A DNA stretch of 44,181 nucleotides, taken from Lachnospiraceae bacterium. Its GTDB lineage: Bacteria; Bacillota; Clostridia; Lachnospirales; Lachnospiraceae. The notes under the pieces were generated by a model. It saw only the letters and a list, made by a program, of their open reading frames with translations, did not search any database and was not told where the DNA came from. Positions within the stretch are counted from its first letter, which is position 1; every line of letters starts with the position of its first letter. The position numbers and the translations under genes were made by a program. Shown piece by piece: positions 35,205 through 42,924 of the stretch. The stretch spans positions 1,110 through 45,290 of the forward strand of contig JAUNTC010000005.1 of NCBI GenBank assembly GCA_030538915.1. The letters run 5' to 3'.

Positions 35205-35756
35205 CACCCATTCTTTCTTAATTTCCCAGATGTTTCCACATACATTGAAGATTGTCCAGTTGTCGATGCGAAATGCACGTTTCCAGCTTTCACGGATTTT
35301 TGCCACTTCCTCCGGATACATTCCTTTATATCGCCCTACAAAAAATTCAAATCCGTTCTGCACACCGATTTCTTTTAAGTGTTCCTTATATGCTGCCGCA
35401 TCTTCTTCATCATCTGGTAAATAAATGCGATTGAGCACATAATCCCATTTTACATCGTCAAAATAAATGATCTGACTTTCTGGTACTTCTAGAACATAGA
35501 CTACTGTGCCTGGTATCGGTTTCAAACAGTTTTCTTTACTGATCGAGCACCAGATCGGCGCATGCACATCCGCAGGCTTCTGCAGCCTCTTTGCCGCCTC
35601 TTTTGTAAACCAGTCATAACTTTCCATAAACAGCGGTGCAATGTCTCCCAAATGCATCTGCACGTATATGCGATGATTGATGATTCTTCCATCGCGTTCT
35701 AGCTGTTTTAAAGTCTTCTCGTTCTGTCTCGTATAAAGCTTTACCATTCTTTCCAT
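35166..35756 (-). CDS. DUF3841 domain protein
   Basis: A 196-residue soluble protein. I recall the DUF3841 pattern from KLYTRQNEKTLKQLERDGRI, the ESYDWFTKEAAKRL segment, HAPIWCSI and FDDVKWDYVLNRIYLPDD. The function is unknown. AAGGAG lies 6 nt before the ATG. It follows the short Fur gene by 25 nt, so it is likely part of the iron-controlled transcript starting at 36290. The final residues HPGEEIPE are encoded by the terminator hairpin of the convergent acyltransferase gene. Confidence 0.75.
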   Translation of the reverse strand: MERMVKLYTRQNEKTLKQLERDGRIINHRIYVQMHLGDIAPLFMESYDWFTKEAAKRLQKPADVHAPIWCSISKENCLKPIPGTVVYVLEVPESQIIYFDDVKWDYVLNRIYLPDDEEDAAAYKEHLKEIGVQNGFEFFVGRYKGMYPEEVAKIRESWKRAFRIDNWTIFNVCGNIWEIKKEWVKKIVHPGEEIPE

Positions 35757-35781
35757 AACAGTCTCCTTTTCTTAGGCAGAT

Positions 35782-36081
35782 CTATCTTTCATCATCCGGC
35801 GATTCACAGAGGATCTTATACATGTTTTTCCGGCTGATCGCTCCGATCTCTTCTAGCTTATTGATCATACGATAAACAGTAGCTGTGCCAATCTTCGGAT
35901 CTACCTTCAGAGCTCTGTAATAGATTTCCTTGCAGCTTGTAAAATCTTCCTCCAATATTACATCAAGAAGAACCTGCCGCTGTTTTGTAATTCTGCATCC
36001 TTCTTCCCGCAGATGATGAATGATTCTGTCTTTTTGCATCTTCGTTCTCTCGTAATTCTGACTGCTATTTTCCTGTGTCAT
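35782..36081 (-). CDS. Short Fur-family protein with only the DNA-binding domain
   Basis: 99 residues. The Fur winged helix is clear: LREEGCRITKQRQVLLDVI and GTATVYRMINKLEEIGAISR. The C-terminal dimerisation domain with its His clusters and CxxC pairs is missing. The frame ends CESPDDER and no remnant of the missing part follows, so this is either a stable short form or an old truncation. It starts 17 nt behind the FeoB-associated gene with AGGAG upstream, under an iron-type operator. It could compete with full-length Fur at operators, which is inference. Confidence 0.82.
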   Translation of the reverse strand: MTQENSSQNYERTKMQKDRIIHHLREEGCRITKQRQVLLDVILEEDFTSCKEIYYRALKVDPKIGTATVYRMINKLEEIGAISRKNMYKILCESPDDER

Positions 36082-36098
36082 AAATATGCTCTCCTAAA

Positions 36099-36236
36099 CT
36101 AGTGACAATGTCCGCTGCAATGTTTACAGTCGCATCCACACTGTAATGATTTTCCGTTCTTTTTTGCTTTCACCATGCTGCGAATGATCAAACAAACGAT
36201 TCCTAAAACAACTGCTCCAACAATTACTGTTGCCAT
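36099..36236 (-). CDS. FeoB-associated Cys-rich membrane peptide
   Basis: A 45-residue product. It has one N-terminal membrane segment (MATVIVGAVVLGIVCLII), a basic stretch (RSMVKAKKNGKS), then a tail with five Cys and two His (QCGCDCKHCSGHCH). This is the layout of the FeoB-associated Cys-rich family found next to ferrous iron transporters, where the tail may bind iron. A strong GGAGGAG site lies 5 nt before the ATG. It is the first gene after the iron-box promoter at 36279-36312. Confidence 0.88.
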   Translation of the reverse strand: MATVIVGAVVLGIVCLIIRSMVKAKKNGKSLQCGCDCKHCSGHCH

Positions 36237-36278
36237 AATATCTCCTCCTAATTGATAAGTATTTTCATTTTCTTCTAC

Positions 36279-36312
36279 TAGTTAGTATATGCTAACTAAT
36301 CTCAACTGTCAA
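36279..36312 (-). promoter_or_regulatory. Promoter with DtxR-type iron box, FeoB-associated operon
   Basis: On minus, TTGACA (36307-36312), 17-bp spacer, TATACT (36284-36289). A 7-bp-arm palindrome with core GTTAG-N6-CTAAC (36281-36296; full arms 36279-36298) covers the -10 and the end of the spacer, so a bound repressor would block polymerase. The same arrangement occurs at 39681-39712. Confidence 0.8.
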
Positions 36313-36373
36313 CATTTATACAGGATATTTTTAATTTTTTCGCAAGTCAGATATCTTTCTTCTCTCTTTCTAT

Positions 36374-36381
36374 GTTATAAT
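36374..36381 (+). promoter_or_regulatory. Extended -10 promoter of the DtxR-family gene
   Basis: On plus, TGTTATAAT with -10 TATAAT at 36376-36381. No convincing -35 is seen at 17 bp. There is no GTTAG-N6-CTAAC box here, so the regulator gene appears not to be controlled by its own box. Confidence 0.5.
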
Positions 36382-36436
36382 GAACAAATCTAGAATGTCT
36401 ATAGAAAATTTTAAAAAAAGAAAGAGGTGAGCGGCA

Positions 36437-36802
36437 TTGGTAATACGAGAATCCGCTGAAGACTATTTAGAAACAATCCTTGTTCTTCAAACCCGTCTTG
36501 GCAACGTACGCGCAGTTGATATTGCACAGGAATTATCCTATTCTAAGCCAAGCGTAAGTGTTGCAATGAAAAATTTACGTGCAGATAATTATATTAAGAT
36601 CGACGAACACGGACACATTCACCTGACCGGAAGTGGTCTTGAGATTGCGAATAAAATATATGAACGTCATACCTTCCTTACCGGATGGCTGACATCCATC
36701 GGCGTAGATGCAGATATCGCCGCCGAAGATGCCTGCCGTATTGAACATGTGATCAGTACGCAGAGCTTCGATGCAATCAAACAATATATCGCTGAACATT
36801 AA
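36437..36802 (+). CDS. DtxR-family metal-dependent regulator
   Basis: 121 residues: an N-terminal winged helix (SAEDYLETILVLQ, VRAVDIAQELSYSKPSVSVAMKNL) and a helical metal/dimerisation domain, without an SH3 domain. By alignment from memory the ligands are Asp9, Glu12, His78, Cys100, Glu103 and His104. The Asp/Glu/His set is MntR-like, but Cys100 replaces an MntR glutamate and is the iron-type DtxR residue. The start codon is TTG (36437) with AGAGGTGA upstream. It lies between two iron-uptake units and is the obvious candidate to bind the three GTTAG-N6-CTAAC boxes. Confidence 0.9.
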   Translation: MVIRESAEDYLETILVLQTRLGNVRAVDIAQELSYSKPSVSVAMKNLRADNYIKIDEHGHIHLTGSGLEIANKIYERHTFLTGWLTSIGVDADIAAEDACRIEHVISTQSFDAIKQYIAEH

Positions 36803-36835
36803 AAAACAGCTGCCTTTTTGTGCAGCTGTTTTTTT
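36801..36835. terminator. Bidirectional terminator between the DtxR-family gene and feoB
   Basis: An 8-bp stem (36806-36813 with 36822-36829) with an A run on its left and a T run on its right works in both directions, for the regulator on plus and feoB on minus. Confidence 0.88.
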
Positions 36836-36882
36836 GACGTAAATTTATTCAGGAATATAAATACCTTCTCTATTCTCACATT

Positions 36883-39069
36883 TTAAGAATGTGACTTTGC
36901 GACACCTTTCATATTTACCTTCAATGTCTGGCTCTCTTTATATGGACGGAAAAGCAAGTATAAGAATCCAATCACGATAATGATCGCTGCTGCCGTTCCG
37001 ATTCCAAAGCTTCCACCCATTGCAAATGTACCAAACTGGTAAATGCACAGTGATACAAGATATGCTAAGAAGCACTGGTATCCAATTGCAAACCAAAACC
37101 ATTTGATATTGTTCATCTCTCTCTTAATTGCTCCCATTGCGGCAAAACAAGGTGCACAAAGGAGGTTAAATACGAGGAAGGAATAAGCTGCAACCTGTGT
37201 CATACTGTTTGCAAGTGTTCCCCAGATTTCTTTTCCATCTTCGGCTACTTCTGCGAAACCAAAGAGCTGTCCAAATGTTCCGACTACGTTTTCTTTTGCT
37301 ACAAGACCTGTGATTGCTGCTACTGCCATCTTCCAGTCTCCCCATCCAAGCGGTGCAAAGATCCATGCGATCAGGTTACCGATTTTGGCAAGAACACATT
37401 CTGCCTGTGCAGCTTCCAGCGCTACACCTTCCAGTCCATCAAAGTTGAGCATTGTGAAATGTCCGTTTACCCAGCCAAAGTTGAGTAAGAACCATACAAC
37501 GATCGTAGATAAAGTAATGATCGTTCCGGCTTTTTTAATAAAGGACCATCCACGCTCCCACATACTTCTCAATACATTTCCAACAGTTGGCATATGATAT
37601 GCAGGAAGCTCCATAACGAACGGCGCCGGATCGCCGGCGAACATTTTCGTCTTTTTCAATATAATACCGGAACAGATAATTGCTGCGATTCCAACAAAAT
37701 ATGCACTCGGTGCAACCCAGGAAGCATTCTTGAATAATGCACCTGCAATGAGGGCAATGATCGGCAGTTTTGCTCCACAAGGAATAAAGGTTGTTGTCAT
37801 GATCGTCATCTTGCGGTCTCTGTCATTCTCAATCGTACGAGATGCCATAATTCCGGGAACACCGCAACCTGTACCAATGAGCATCGGGATAAAAGATTTT
37901 CCGGAAAGGCCAAATTTGCGGAAAATTCGATCCATGATAAACGCAACTCGAGCCATATATCCGCAAGACTCTAAAATTGCAAGGAAGAAAAATAATACTA
38001 ACATCTGTGGAACGAATCCTAATACAGCACCGACACCGGAGATCACACCGTCTACGATAAGGCCTGTAAGCCAGTCAGCACATCCGATCCCTGTGAAAAA
38101 GTTCTGTGCCGCCGGTACGATCCATTCACCGAAAAGTTTATCGTTTGTCCAGTCTGTCAAACTGCCACCGATTGTTGAAATGGAAATATAATATACAAAA
38201 TACATGATCACCGCAAAAATCGGAAGTGCTGCCCATCTGTTAGTAACAATCTTATCGATTTTATCTGATGTAGAAAGCTTTTCTCCTTTTTTTGCTTTCG
38301 TAACGCAATCGCCAATGATAGAAGAAATGTAAACATATCTTTCATTTGTAATAATACTTTCTGTATCATCGTCGAATGCATCTTCGAGCTCATTTATTTC
38401 AGAAGAAACATCGATCGCTGTCTTCATCTGTGTCTGGATTTTATCATCTTTTTCAAGAAGCTTGATCGCAAAAAATCGTTTCTGATCTTCCGGTACGATT
38501 CCTGATAATCTTCCTTCTACCTGCTCAATAATTGTTTCTGCTTTTGCCGAAAATTCATGCACCGGTGCAACTGCACTTTTTCTGTTTGCAAGCTCTACCG
38601 CTTTCTTTGCAGCCTCTTTGATTCCGGTTCCTTTTAAAGCCGAAATTTCAACGACATCACATCCAAGCTTTTCTTTTAATTTATCCAGATGAATCCGATC
38701 TCCGCTCTTTGCCAAGATGTCCACCATGTTGATTGCCATAACAACCGGAATTCCAAGTTCTAGAAGCTGTGTTGACAAATATAAGTTTCGCTCGATATTT
38801 GTTCCATCTACGATGTTAATGATCGCATCCGGTCTCTCGCCGATCAGATAATTTCTTGCTACCACTTCCTCCAATGTGTATGGAGACAGGGAATAAATAC
38901 CCGGAAGGTCCATAAGCACGACATCCTTATAACCTTTTAATTTACCTTCTTTTTTCTCAACTGTAACTCCAGGCCAGTTACCAACAAACTGGTTAGATCC
39001 GGTAAGCGCATTAAATAAAGTCGTCTTACCACTGTTTGGATTACCTGCAAGCGCTATTTTTACTAACAT
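36883..39069 (-). CDS. feoB: Ferrous iron transporter FeoB
   Basis: 728 residues. The N-terminal GTPase has GNPNSGKTTLFN, NWPGVTVEK (switch I), DLPGIYSLSP and NMVD; a helical GDI-like region follows; the membrane part has two Gate motifs (around GCGVPGIMASRTIEN and CFAAMGAIKREM) typical of FeoB. It imports Fe2+. AAGGAG precedes the ATG. It lies 66 nt after a feoA gene, with an extra iron box between, and ends at a shared terminator. Confidence 0.96.
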   Translation of the reverse strand: MLVKIALAGNPNSGKTTLFNALTGSNQFVGNWPGVTVEKKEGKLKGYKDVVLMDLPGIYSLSPYTLEEVVARNYLIGERPDAIINIVDGTNIERNLYLSTQLLELGIPVVMAINMVDILAKSGDRIHLDKLKEKLGCDVVEISALKGTGIKEAAKKAVELANRKSAVAPVHEFSAKAETIIEQVEGRLSGIVPEDQKRFFAIKLLEKDDKIQTQMKTAIDVSSEINELEDAFDDDTESIITNERYVYISSIIGDCVTKAKKGEKLSTSDKIDKIVTNRWAALPIFAVIMYFVYYISISTIGGSLTDWTNDKLFGEWIVPAAQNFFTGIGCADWLTGLIVDGVISGVGAVLGFVPQMLVLFFFLAILESCGYMARVAFIMDRIFRKFGLSGKSFIPMLIGTGCGVPGIMASRTIENDRDRKMTIMTTTFIPCGAKLPIIALIAGALFKNASWVAPSAYFVGIAAIICSGIILKKTKMFAGDPAPFVMELPAYHMPTVGNVLRSMWERGWSFIKKAGTIITLSTIVVWFLLNFGWVNGHFTMLNFDGLEGVALEAAQAECVLAKIGNLIAWIFAPLGWGDWKMAVAAITGLVAKENVVGTFGQLFGFAEVAEDGKEIWGTLANSMTQVAAYSFLVFNLLCAPCFAAMGAIKREMNNIKWFWFAIGYQCFLAYLVSLCIYQFGTFAMGGSFGIGTAAAIIIVIGFLYLLFRPYKESQTLKVNMKGVAKSHS

Positions 39070-39103
39070 ATGTTCTCTCCTTCATTCCTGATTTTTATTC
39101 TTT

Positions 39104-39119
39104 GTTAGCGCAAGCTAAC
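39104..39119. promoter_or_regulatory. DtxR-type iron box before feoB
   Basis: GTTAG (39104-39108), 6 bp, CTAAC (39115-39119), the same geometry as the boxes at 36281 and 39681. It lies between the second feoA and feoB. I see no strong -35/-10 around it, so it may control a weak internal promoter or add repression. Confidence 0.7.
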
Positions 39120-39135
39120 TTATAAGTAAAAAAAA

Positions 39136-39357
39136 TTATTCTACTTCGATCATTTCCGCATCCGCTTTTCGTAAAGATAATTCATATCCTCTTACCGTTA
39201 CTTCTACCGGGTCACCAAGCGGTGCTACTTTTCTGACAAAAATATCTACACCTTTTGTAATACCCATATCCATGATCCTTCTTTTTACGGGACCGGTACC
39301 GGTAAGCTTTGTAACTTTTACTTTCTTCCCGCAGGCTACATCTTTGAGTGTTTTCAT
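39136..39357 (-). CDS. feoA: FeoA-family protein (second copy)
   Basis: A 73-residue SH3-like FeoA: MKTLKDVACGKKVKVTKLTG, RRIMDMGITKGVDIFVRKVAPLGDPVEV, RGYELSLRKADAEMIEVE. FeoA is a small cytosolic partner that modulates FeoB. It lies between another feoA-like gene and feoB in the same direction. This copy is closer to the usual FeoA sequence than the first. The ribosome-binding site is modest (AAGG well upstream; AAAGGA adjoins the ATG). Confidence 0.93.
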   Translation of the reverse strand: MKTLKDVACGKKVKVTKLTGTGPVKRRIMDMGITKGVDIFVRKVAPLGDPVEVTVRGYELSLRKADAEMIEVE

Positions 39358-39415
39358 TCCTTTAATACCTTCTTTCTTCTTAATATACGCTTCTATCTAT
39401 AATTTGCTACGTCGA

Positions 39416-39628
39416 TCATACCATGATCTTATTCGCCATCTCCTTGCCGAGAGCAACTCTGGAATCTTTTACATTAATGATCAGATTACCTCCGACCTCC
39501 GACACGACCATTACATTCCCTCCGACAACAAAGCCAAGGCTTTCTAAAAAGCGACGTGTCTCTTCTTTTCCACCGATTCTTTTAATTGTATATTTTTCAC
39601 CGGAATTTACCATTGCTAACGGCATCAT
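39416..39628 (-). CDS. FeoA-family protein (first copy)
   Basis: About 70 residues: MMPLAMVNSGEKYTIKRIGG, then TRRFLESLGFVVGGNVMVVSE and KDSRVALGKEMANKIMV, a FeoA SH3-like fold. The start is the ATG at 39628 with AAGGAG 4 nt upstream; an ATG at 39646 lies before that site. It is the first gene of feoA-feoA-feoB and is driven by a promoter with an iron box. Two tandem feoA genes are common in clostridia; they may act together on FeoB. Confidence 0.9.
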   Translation of the reverse strand: MMPLAMVNSGEKYTIKRIGGKEETRRFLESLGFVVGGNVMVVSEVGGNLIINVKDSRVALGKEMANKIMV

Positions 39629-39680
39629 GATTCTCCTTCCTTTCATTTCTTAATGATAAACGTTTTCATTTATTACGATA

Positions 39681-39712
39681 GTTAGTTTATGCTAATTTAT
39701 CCCGGATGTCAA
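39681..39712 (-). promoter_or_regulatory. Promoter with DtxR-type iron box, feoA-feoA-feoB
   Basis: On minus, TTGACA (39707-39712), 17-bp spacer, TAAACT (39684-39689). The box GTTAG-N6-CTAAT (39681-39696) covers the -10, exactly as at 36279-36312. Confidence 0.8.
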
Positions 39713-39752
39713 TATTTTTAATGATAATGTTTTCTCAATAAGCTTTCTCTGC

Positions 39753-39790
39753 AAAAAAATAAAAGCCATTCTCTTTCAAGAACGGCTTTT
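39753..39790 (-). terminator. Terminator after the Zn/Cd ATPase gene
   Basis: On minus, a stem with AAAAGCC pairing with GGCTTTT (39761-39767 / 39784-39790) and further inner pairs is followed by ATTTTTTT. Confidence 0.85.
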
Positions 39791-39797
39791 ATCACTA

Positions 39798-41666
39798 TTA
39801 TAAATTTTTTACAAATAATGCCCGGATTGCATTCAATACTGCGATCACCATAACACCTACATCTGCGAAAATGGCCACCCACATATTGGCAATACCGAGA
39901 GCTCCTAAGATCAGGCAGATTCCCTTCACTCCTAAAGCAAAGTAAATATTCTGGTATACGATTCGAATACATTTTTTCGCGATTTTAATTGCCTTTGCAA
40001 TCTTTAATGGATCATCATCCATCAACACAATGTCGGCTGCTTCAATCGCTGCATCCGATCCTAACGCTCCCATTGCGATTCCAATGTCGGCTCTGGAAAG
40101 TACCGGTGCATCGTTAATTCCATCCCCCACAAAGGCAAGTTTTTCTTTATCCAGCTTCTTTTCCAGCAGTGTTTCTACTTCTGTCACCTTATCTGCCGGC
40201 AGCAGCTCACTGTGCACTTCCTCAATACCAAGCTCTGCTGCCACCTGCTCTGCAACATTTTTCGCGTCCCCGGTAAGCATTACTGTCTTTTTCACACCGG
40301 CGCGTTTCAATTCCTGTATTGCCAACGCCGCATGCGGTTTCAAGAGATCGGAGATCAATATATGTCCCACATATTTCCCATCGATCGCCATATGTACAAC
40401 TGTACCGATGCTGTGGCAATCCATATAAGAAATGTGTAATCGCTCCATCAATTTTGCATTTCCTACAGCAACCGGAATTCCATCCACCTTCGCAGTCACT
40501 CCGTTGCCGCCAATCTCTTCAATATCTGTCACACGATCTCTGTCAATTGCTTTTCCATAAGCTTTCTTCAAACTTTTGCTGATTGGATGGGATGAGGCAC
40601 ACTCTGCATGAGCTGCATATTCCAGCAGCTTTTCCGCATCCATCTCATTGTGGTGCACGCCACTGACTTCAAACACTCCCTGTGTCATCGTACCCGTCTT
40701 GTCAAATACAACGTATTTTGTAGAAGCCAATGTTTCAAGATAATTCGATCCCTTTACAAGCACACCCTGATTGCTGGCTCCTCCGATTCCCGCAAAAAAG
40801 CTCAGTGGAATACTGATCACCAGCGCACAAGGACAACTGATTACAAGAAATGTAAGTGCGCGGTATAGCCAGTCCCCCCACTGCGGAGAAAGACTAAGCG
40901 CAAGCAATCTTACTAAAGGCGGAACAATTGCAAGCGCAAGTGCACTGTAACAGACTGCCGGTGTATAATATCTTGCAAATTTAGAAATGAAATTCTCCGA
41001 TTTTGATTTTCTGGAGCTTGAGTTTTCCACCAGTTCCAAAATCTTCGATACGGTAGACTCTCCAAATTCCTTCGTTGTCCGGATTTTCAATACACCGGTC
41101 ATATTGATACATCCACTGATGATTTCATCTCCCTCGTGTACTTCACGCGGCAGACTTTCGCCTGTCAATGCACTTGTATTCAGTGTAGAATTTCCTTCAA
41201 GGACAACCCCATCTATCGGTACTTTCTCACCGGACTGAACAACAATCGTTGTGCCAACTTCTACTTCGTCCGGATCCACCTGTTCTAGCTGCCCGTCTTT
41301 TTCAACATTTGCATAATCCGGACGAATGTCCATCAGTTCACTGATATTGCGACGGCTCTTTCCAACTGCATAGCTTTGGAACAGCTCTCCGATCTGATAA
41401 AAGAGCATAACCGCTACACCCTCGACATAATCACCGAGTAAAATTGCTCCGACTGTAGCAACAGCCATAAGGAAATTCTCATCAAATACCTGTTTATTAA
41501 TGATTCCTTTTCCTGCTTTCCTTAAAATATCATATCCGATCACCAGATACGGCACCATGTATAACAGAAATCTTATATATCCTTCTGCTGGTACCCAATG
41601 CAGTGCAATGATCAAAACAGCCGCAATTATAATTCTTGTCAATACTTTCTTCTGCTTCTTGTTCAT
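39798..41666 (-). CDS. Zn/Cd/Pb-type P1B ATPase (CadA/ZntA-like)
   Basis: 622 residues with the canonical CPC motif (Cys278-Pro279-Cys280 in VISCPCALVISIP), TGES, DKTGTMTQG, SSHPISKSL, GDGINDAP, the TM7 Lys (GVKGIC) and the TM8 Asp602 (FADVG) required for divalent metals in ZntA-type pumps. It has no N-terminal metal-binding domain. That domain is encoded separately 26 nt upstream (41693-41911). A CzrA-like operator controls the pair. GGAGGT lies before the ATG. It should export Zn2+/Cd2+ from the cytosol. Confidence 0.9.
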   Translation of the reverse strand: MNKKQKKVLTRIIIAAVLIIALHWVPAEGYIRFLLYMVPYLVIGYDILRKAGKGIINKQVFDENFLMAVATVGAILLGDYVEGVAVMLFYQIGELFQSYAVGKSRRNISELMDIRPDYANVEKDGQLEQVDPDEVEVGTTIVVQSGEKVPIDGVVLEGNSTLNTSALTGESLPREVHEGDEIISGCINMTGVLKIRTTKEFGESTVSKILELVENSSSRKSKSENFISKFARYYTPAVCYSALALAIVPPLVRLLALSLSPQWGDWLYRALTFLVISCPCALVISIPLSFFAGIGGASNQGVLVKGSNYLETLASTKYVVFDKTGTMTQGVFEVSGVHHNEMDAEKLLEYAAHAECASSHPISKSLKKAYGKAIDRDRVTDIEEIGGNGVTAKVDGIPVAVGNAKLMERLHISYMDCHSIGTVVHMAIDGKYVGHILISDLLKPHAALAIQELKRAGVKKTVMLTGDAKNVAEQVAAELGIEEVHSELLPADKVTEVETLLEKKLDKEKLAFVGDGINDAPVLSRADIGIAMGALGSDAAIEAADIVLMDDDPLKIAKAIKIAKKCIRIVYQNIYFALGVKGICLILGALGIANMWVAIFADVGVMVIAVLNAIRALFVKNL

Positions 41667-41692
41667 CAGTGGACCTCCAAATGTTCTTACTA

Positions 41693-41911
41693 CTAGAAGA
41701 AGATCTCACAATCGTCTTCCACTTTTTTACAGTTCTTTAAAACTTCCGGCATAACCGCTTTCGGATCTCTTCCTTCTTCAAATTCAACGATCATCTTCAA
41801 CATCATAAAATTAACCGTTGCATCTTTTACACCTTCTGTTTTCTTTGTTGCTTCCTCCATCTTGTTTGCGCAGTTTGCACAATCCACATCAATCTTGTAA
41901 GTTTTCTTCAT
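41693..41911 (-). CDS. Stand-alone heavy-metal-associated (HMA) domain protein
   Basis: 72 residues with a ferredoxin-like HMA fold. The metal site is VDCANCANKMEEA (C-x2-C), followed by GVKDATVNFMMLKMIVEF. Near the C-terminus, NCKKVEDDCEIFF adds two more Cys and acidic residues, as often seen in Zn/Cd-type HMA domains. It probably delivers metal to, or regulates, the ATPase encoded next. GGAGGAG precedes the ATG. It is the first gene of the operon. Confidence 0.9.
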   Translation of the reverse strand: MKKTYKIDVDCANCANKMEEATKKTEGVKDATVNFMMLKMIVEFEEGRDPKAVMPEVLKNCKKVEDDCEIFF

Positions 41912-41947
41912 GATACAACTCCTCCAATATAATCATTTTCGTTTTTT

Positions 41948-42006
41948 CATATGAACACTTATTCATATGTTTGTTTTTATTATACTACTTTCCTTCGATC
42001 TGTCAA
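41948..42006 (-). promoter_or_regulatory. Promoter and CzrA/SmtB-like operator of the HMA-ATPase operon
   Basis: On minus, TTGACA (42001-42006), 16-bp spacer, TATAAT (41979-41984). Just downstream lies a perfect 8-bp-arm palindrome CATATGAA-N6-TTCATATG (41948-41969), the TGAA-N6-TTCA form recognised by ArsR/SmtB zinc sensors. The matching repressor is not adjacent; the arsR gene at 22280 is the only candidate in the window. Confidence 0.78.
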
Positions 42007-42019
42007 TATATTTTTCAGA

Positions 42020-42062
42020 CTAAAAAAGGTCCACCGGACCTTTTTGTCGTATGCTTGGCAAC
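42020..42062 (-). repeat. 43-bp terminator-like repeat, copy 1
   Basis: It contains a perfect 10-bp-arm inverted repeat (arms AAAAAGGTCC and GGACCTTTTT, loop 3 nt) plus a conserved flank reading, on minus, GTTGCCA-A-GCATACGAC. It is identical to 43931-43973 except for one base (42055). It lies directly behind the proC terminator. Confidence 0.9.
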
Positions 42063-42102
42063 AAAAAAACCGCCGCTCCACGATTAATTTCGTAAAACGG
42101 CG
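42063..42102 (-). terminator. Terminator of proC
   Basis: On minus, a 13-bp stem (42071-42083 with 42090-42102; GC-rich base, some G-U pairs) is followed by seven Ts (42063-42069). The repeat copy at 42020 forms a second terminator behind it. Confidence 0.87.
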
Positions 42103-42129
42103 ATCTTCTTACATATGATATATTGAGGA

Positions 42130-42924
42130 TTACATACCTTTAGACATTTCTTCGCAAACTTTCATTGCTTCGATGATAGAGCTTCTAAATCCAAGCTCCT
42201 CTAATGTACGAACAGCTTCAATTGTAGTTCCTGCAGGTGAGCAAACCATATCTTTTAACTCTCCTGGGTGTTTTCCTGTCTCAAGTACCATCTTCGCACT
42301 TCCAAGAACTGCCTGTGCAGCGAACTTGTAAGCCTGTGGTCTTGGCATTCCACCAGAAACTGCAGCATCAGCCATAGCTTCAATCATCATGTATACGTAA
42401 GCCGGTGAACTTCCACTTACTGCTGTTACAGCATCCATAAGCTTCTCCGGAACAACTTCTACTTTACTAAAGCTTTCAAGAATTGTCTTAACATAAGCAA
42501 TTTCTTCTTCTGTCATGTGCTCGTTCGGGCAAGCTGCTGTCATACCTTCTCCTACCATAGCCGGTGTGTTTGGCATTGTACGTGTGATTTTAACATCTTT
42601 TCCAAACTGCTCTGCTAACCATGCAAGTGTCTTACCTGGTGCGATTGTAACGATGATCTGATCTGCTCTTACATCATCCTTGATCTCTGCGATCACGCTT
42701 GCATAAAACTGAGGTTTTACAGATAAAATTACAACTTCAGATTTCTCAATTACTTCTTTGTTGCTTGCTGTTACATTGATTCCAAACTGTGCTTTTGTTC
42801 TCTCACGTCCAGCTTCAAATAAATCAGATCCGATGATCTCCTCTGCTGGGAAAATGTTGTTTTTAATTACTCCGCCCATGATTGCTGAAGCCATGTTACC
42901 TGTTCCGATAAATCCTAATTTCAT
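42130..42924 (-). CDS. proC: Pyrroline-5-carboxylate reductase
   Basis: 264 residues with the N-terminal Rossmann motif LGFIGTGNMASAIMGG, VILSVKPQ, ITRTMPNTPAMVGEG and the C-terminal SSPAYVYMMIEAMADAAV and SPAGTTIEAVRTLEE. It reduces P5C to L-proline with NAD(P)H. It is monocistronic: a promoter with paired GTATAC operators lies upstream, shared with a divergent gntR gene, and two successive terminators follow. An AAGGAAGG site lies before the ATG. Confidence 0.97.
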   Translation of the reverse strand: MKLGFIGTGNMASAIMGGVIKNNIFPAEEIIGSDLFEAGRERTKAQFGINVTASNKEVIEKSEVVILSVKPQFYASVIAEIKDDVRADQIIVTIAPGKTLAWLAEQFGKDVKITRTMPNTPAMVGEGMTAACPNEHMTEEEIAYVKTILESFSKVEVVPEKLMDAVTAVSGSSPAYVYMMIEAMADAAVSGGMPRPQAYKFAAQAVLGSAKMVLETGKHPGELKDMVCSPAGTTIEAVRTLEELGFRSSIIEAMKVCEEMSKGM

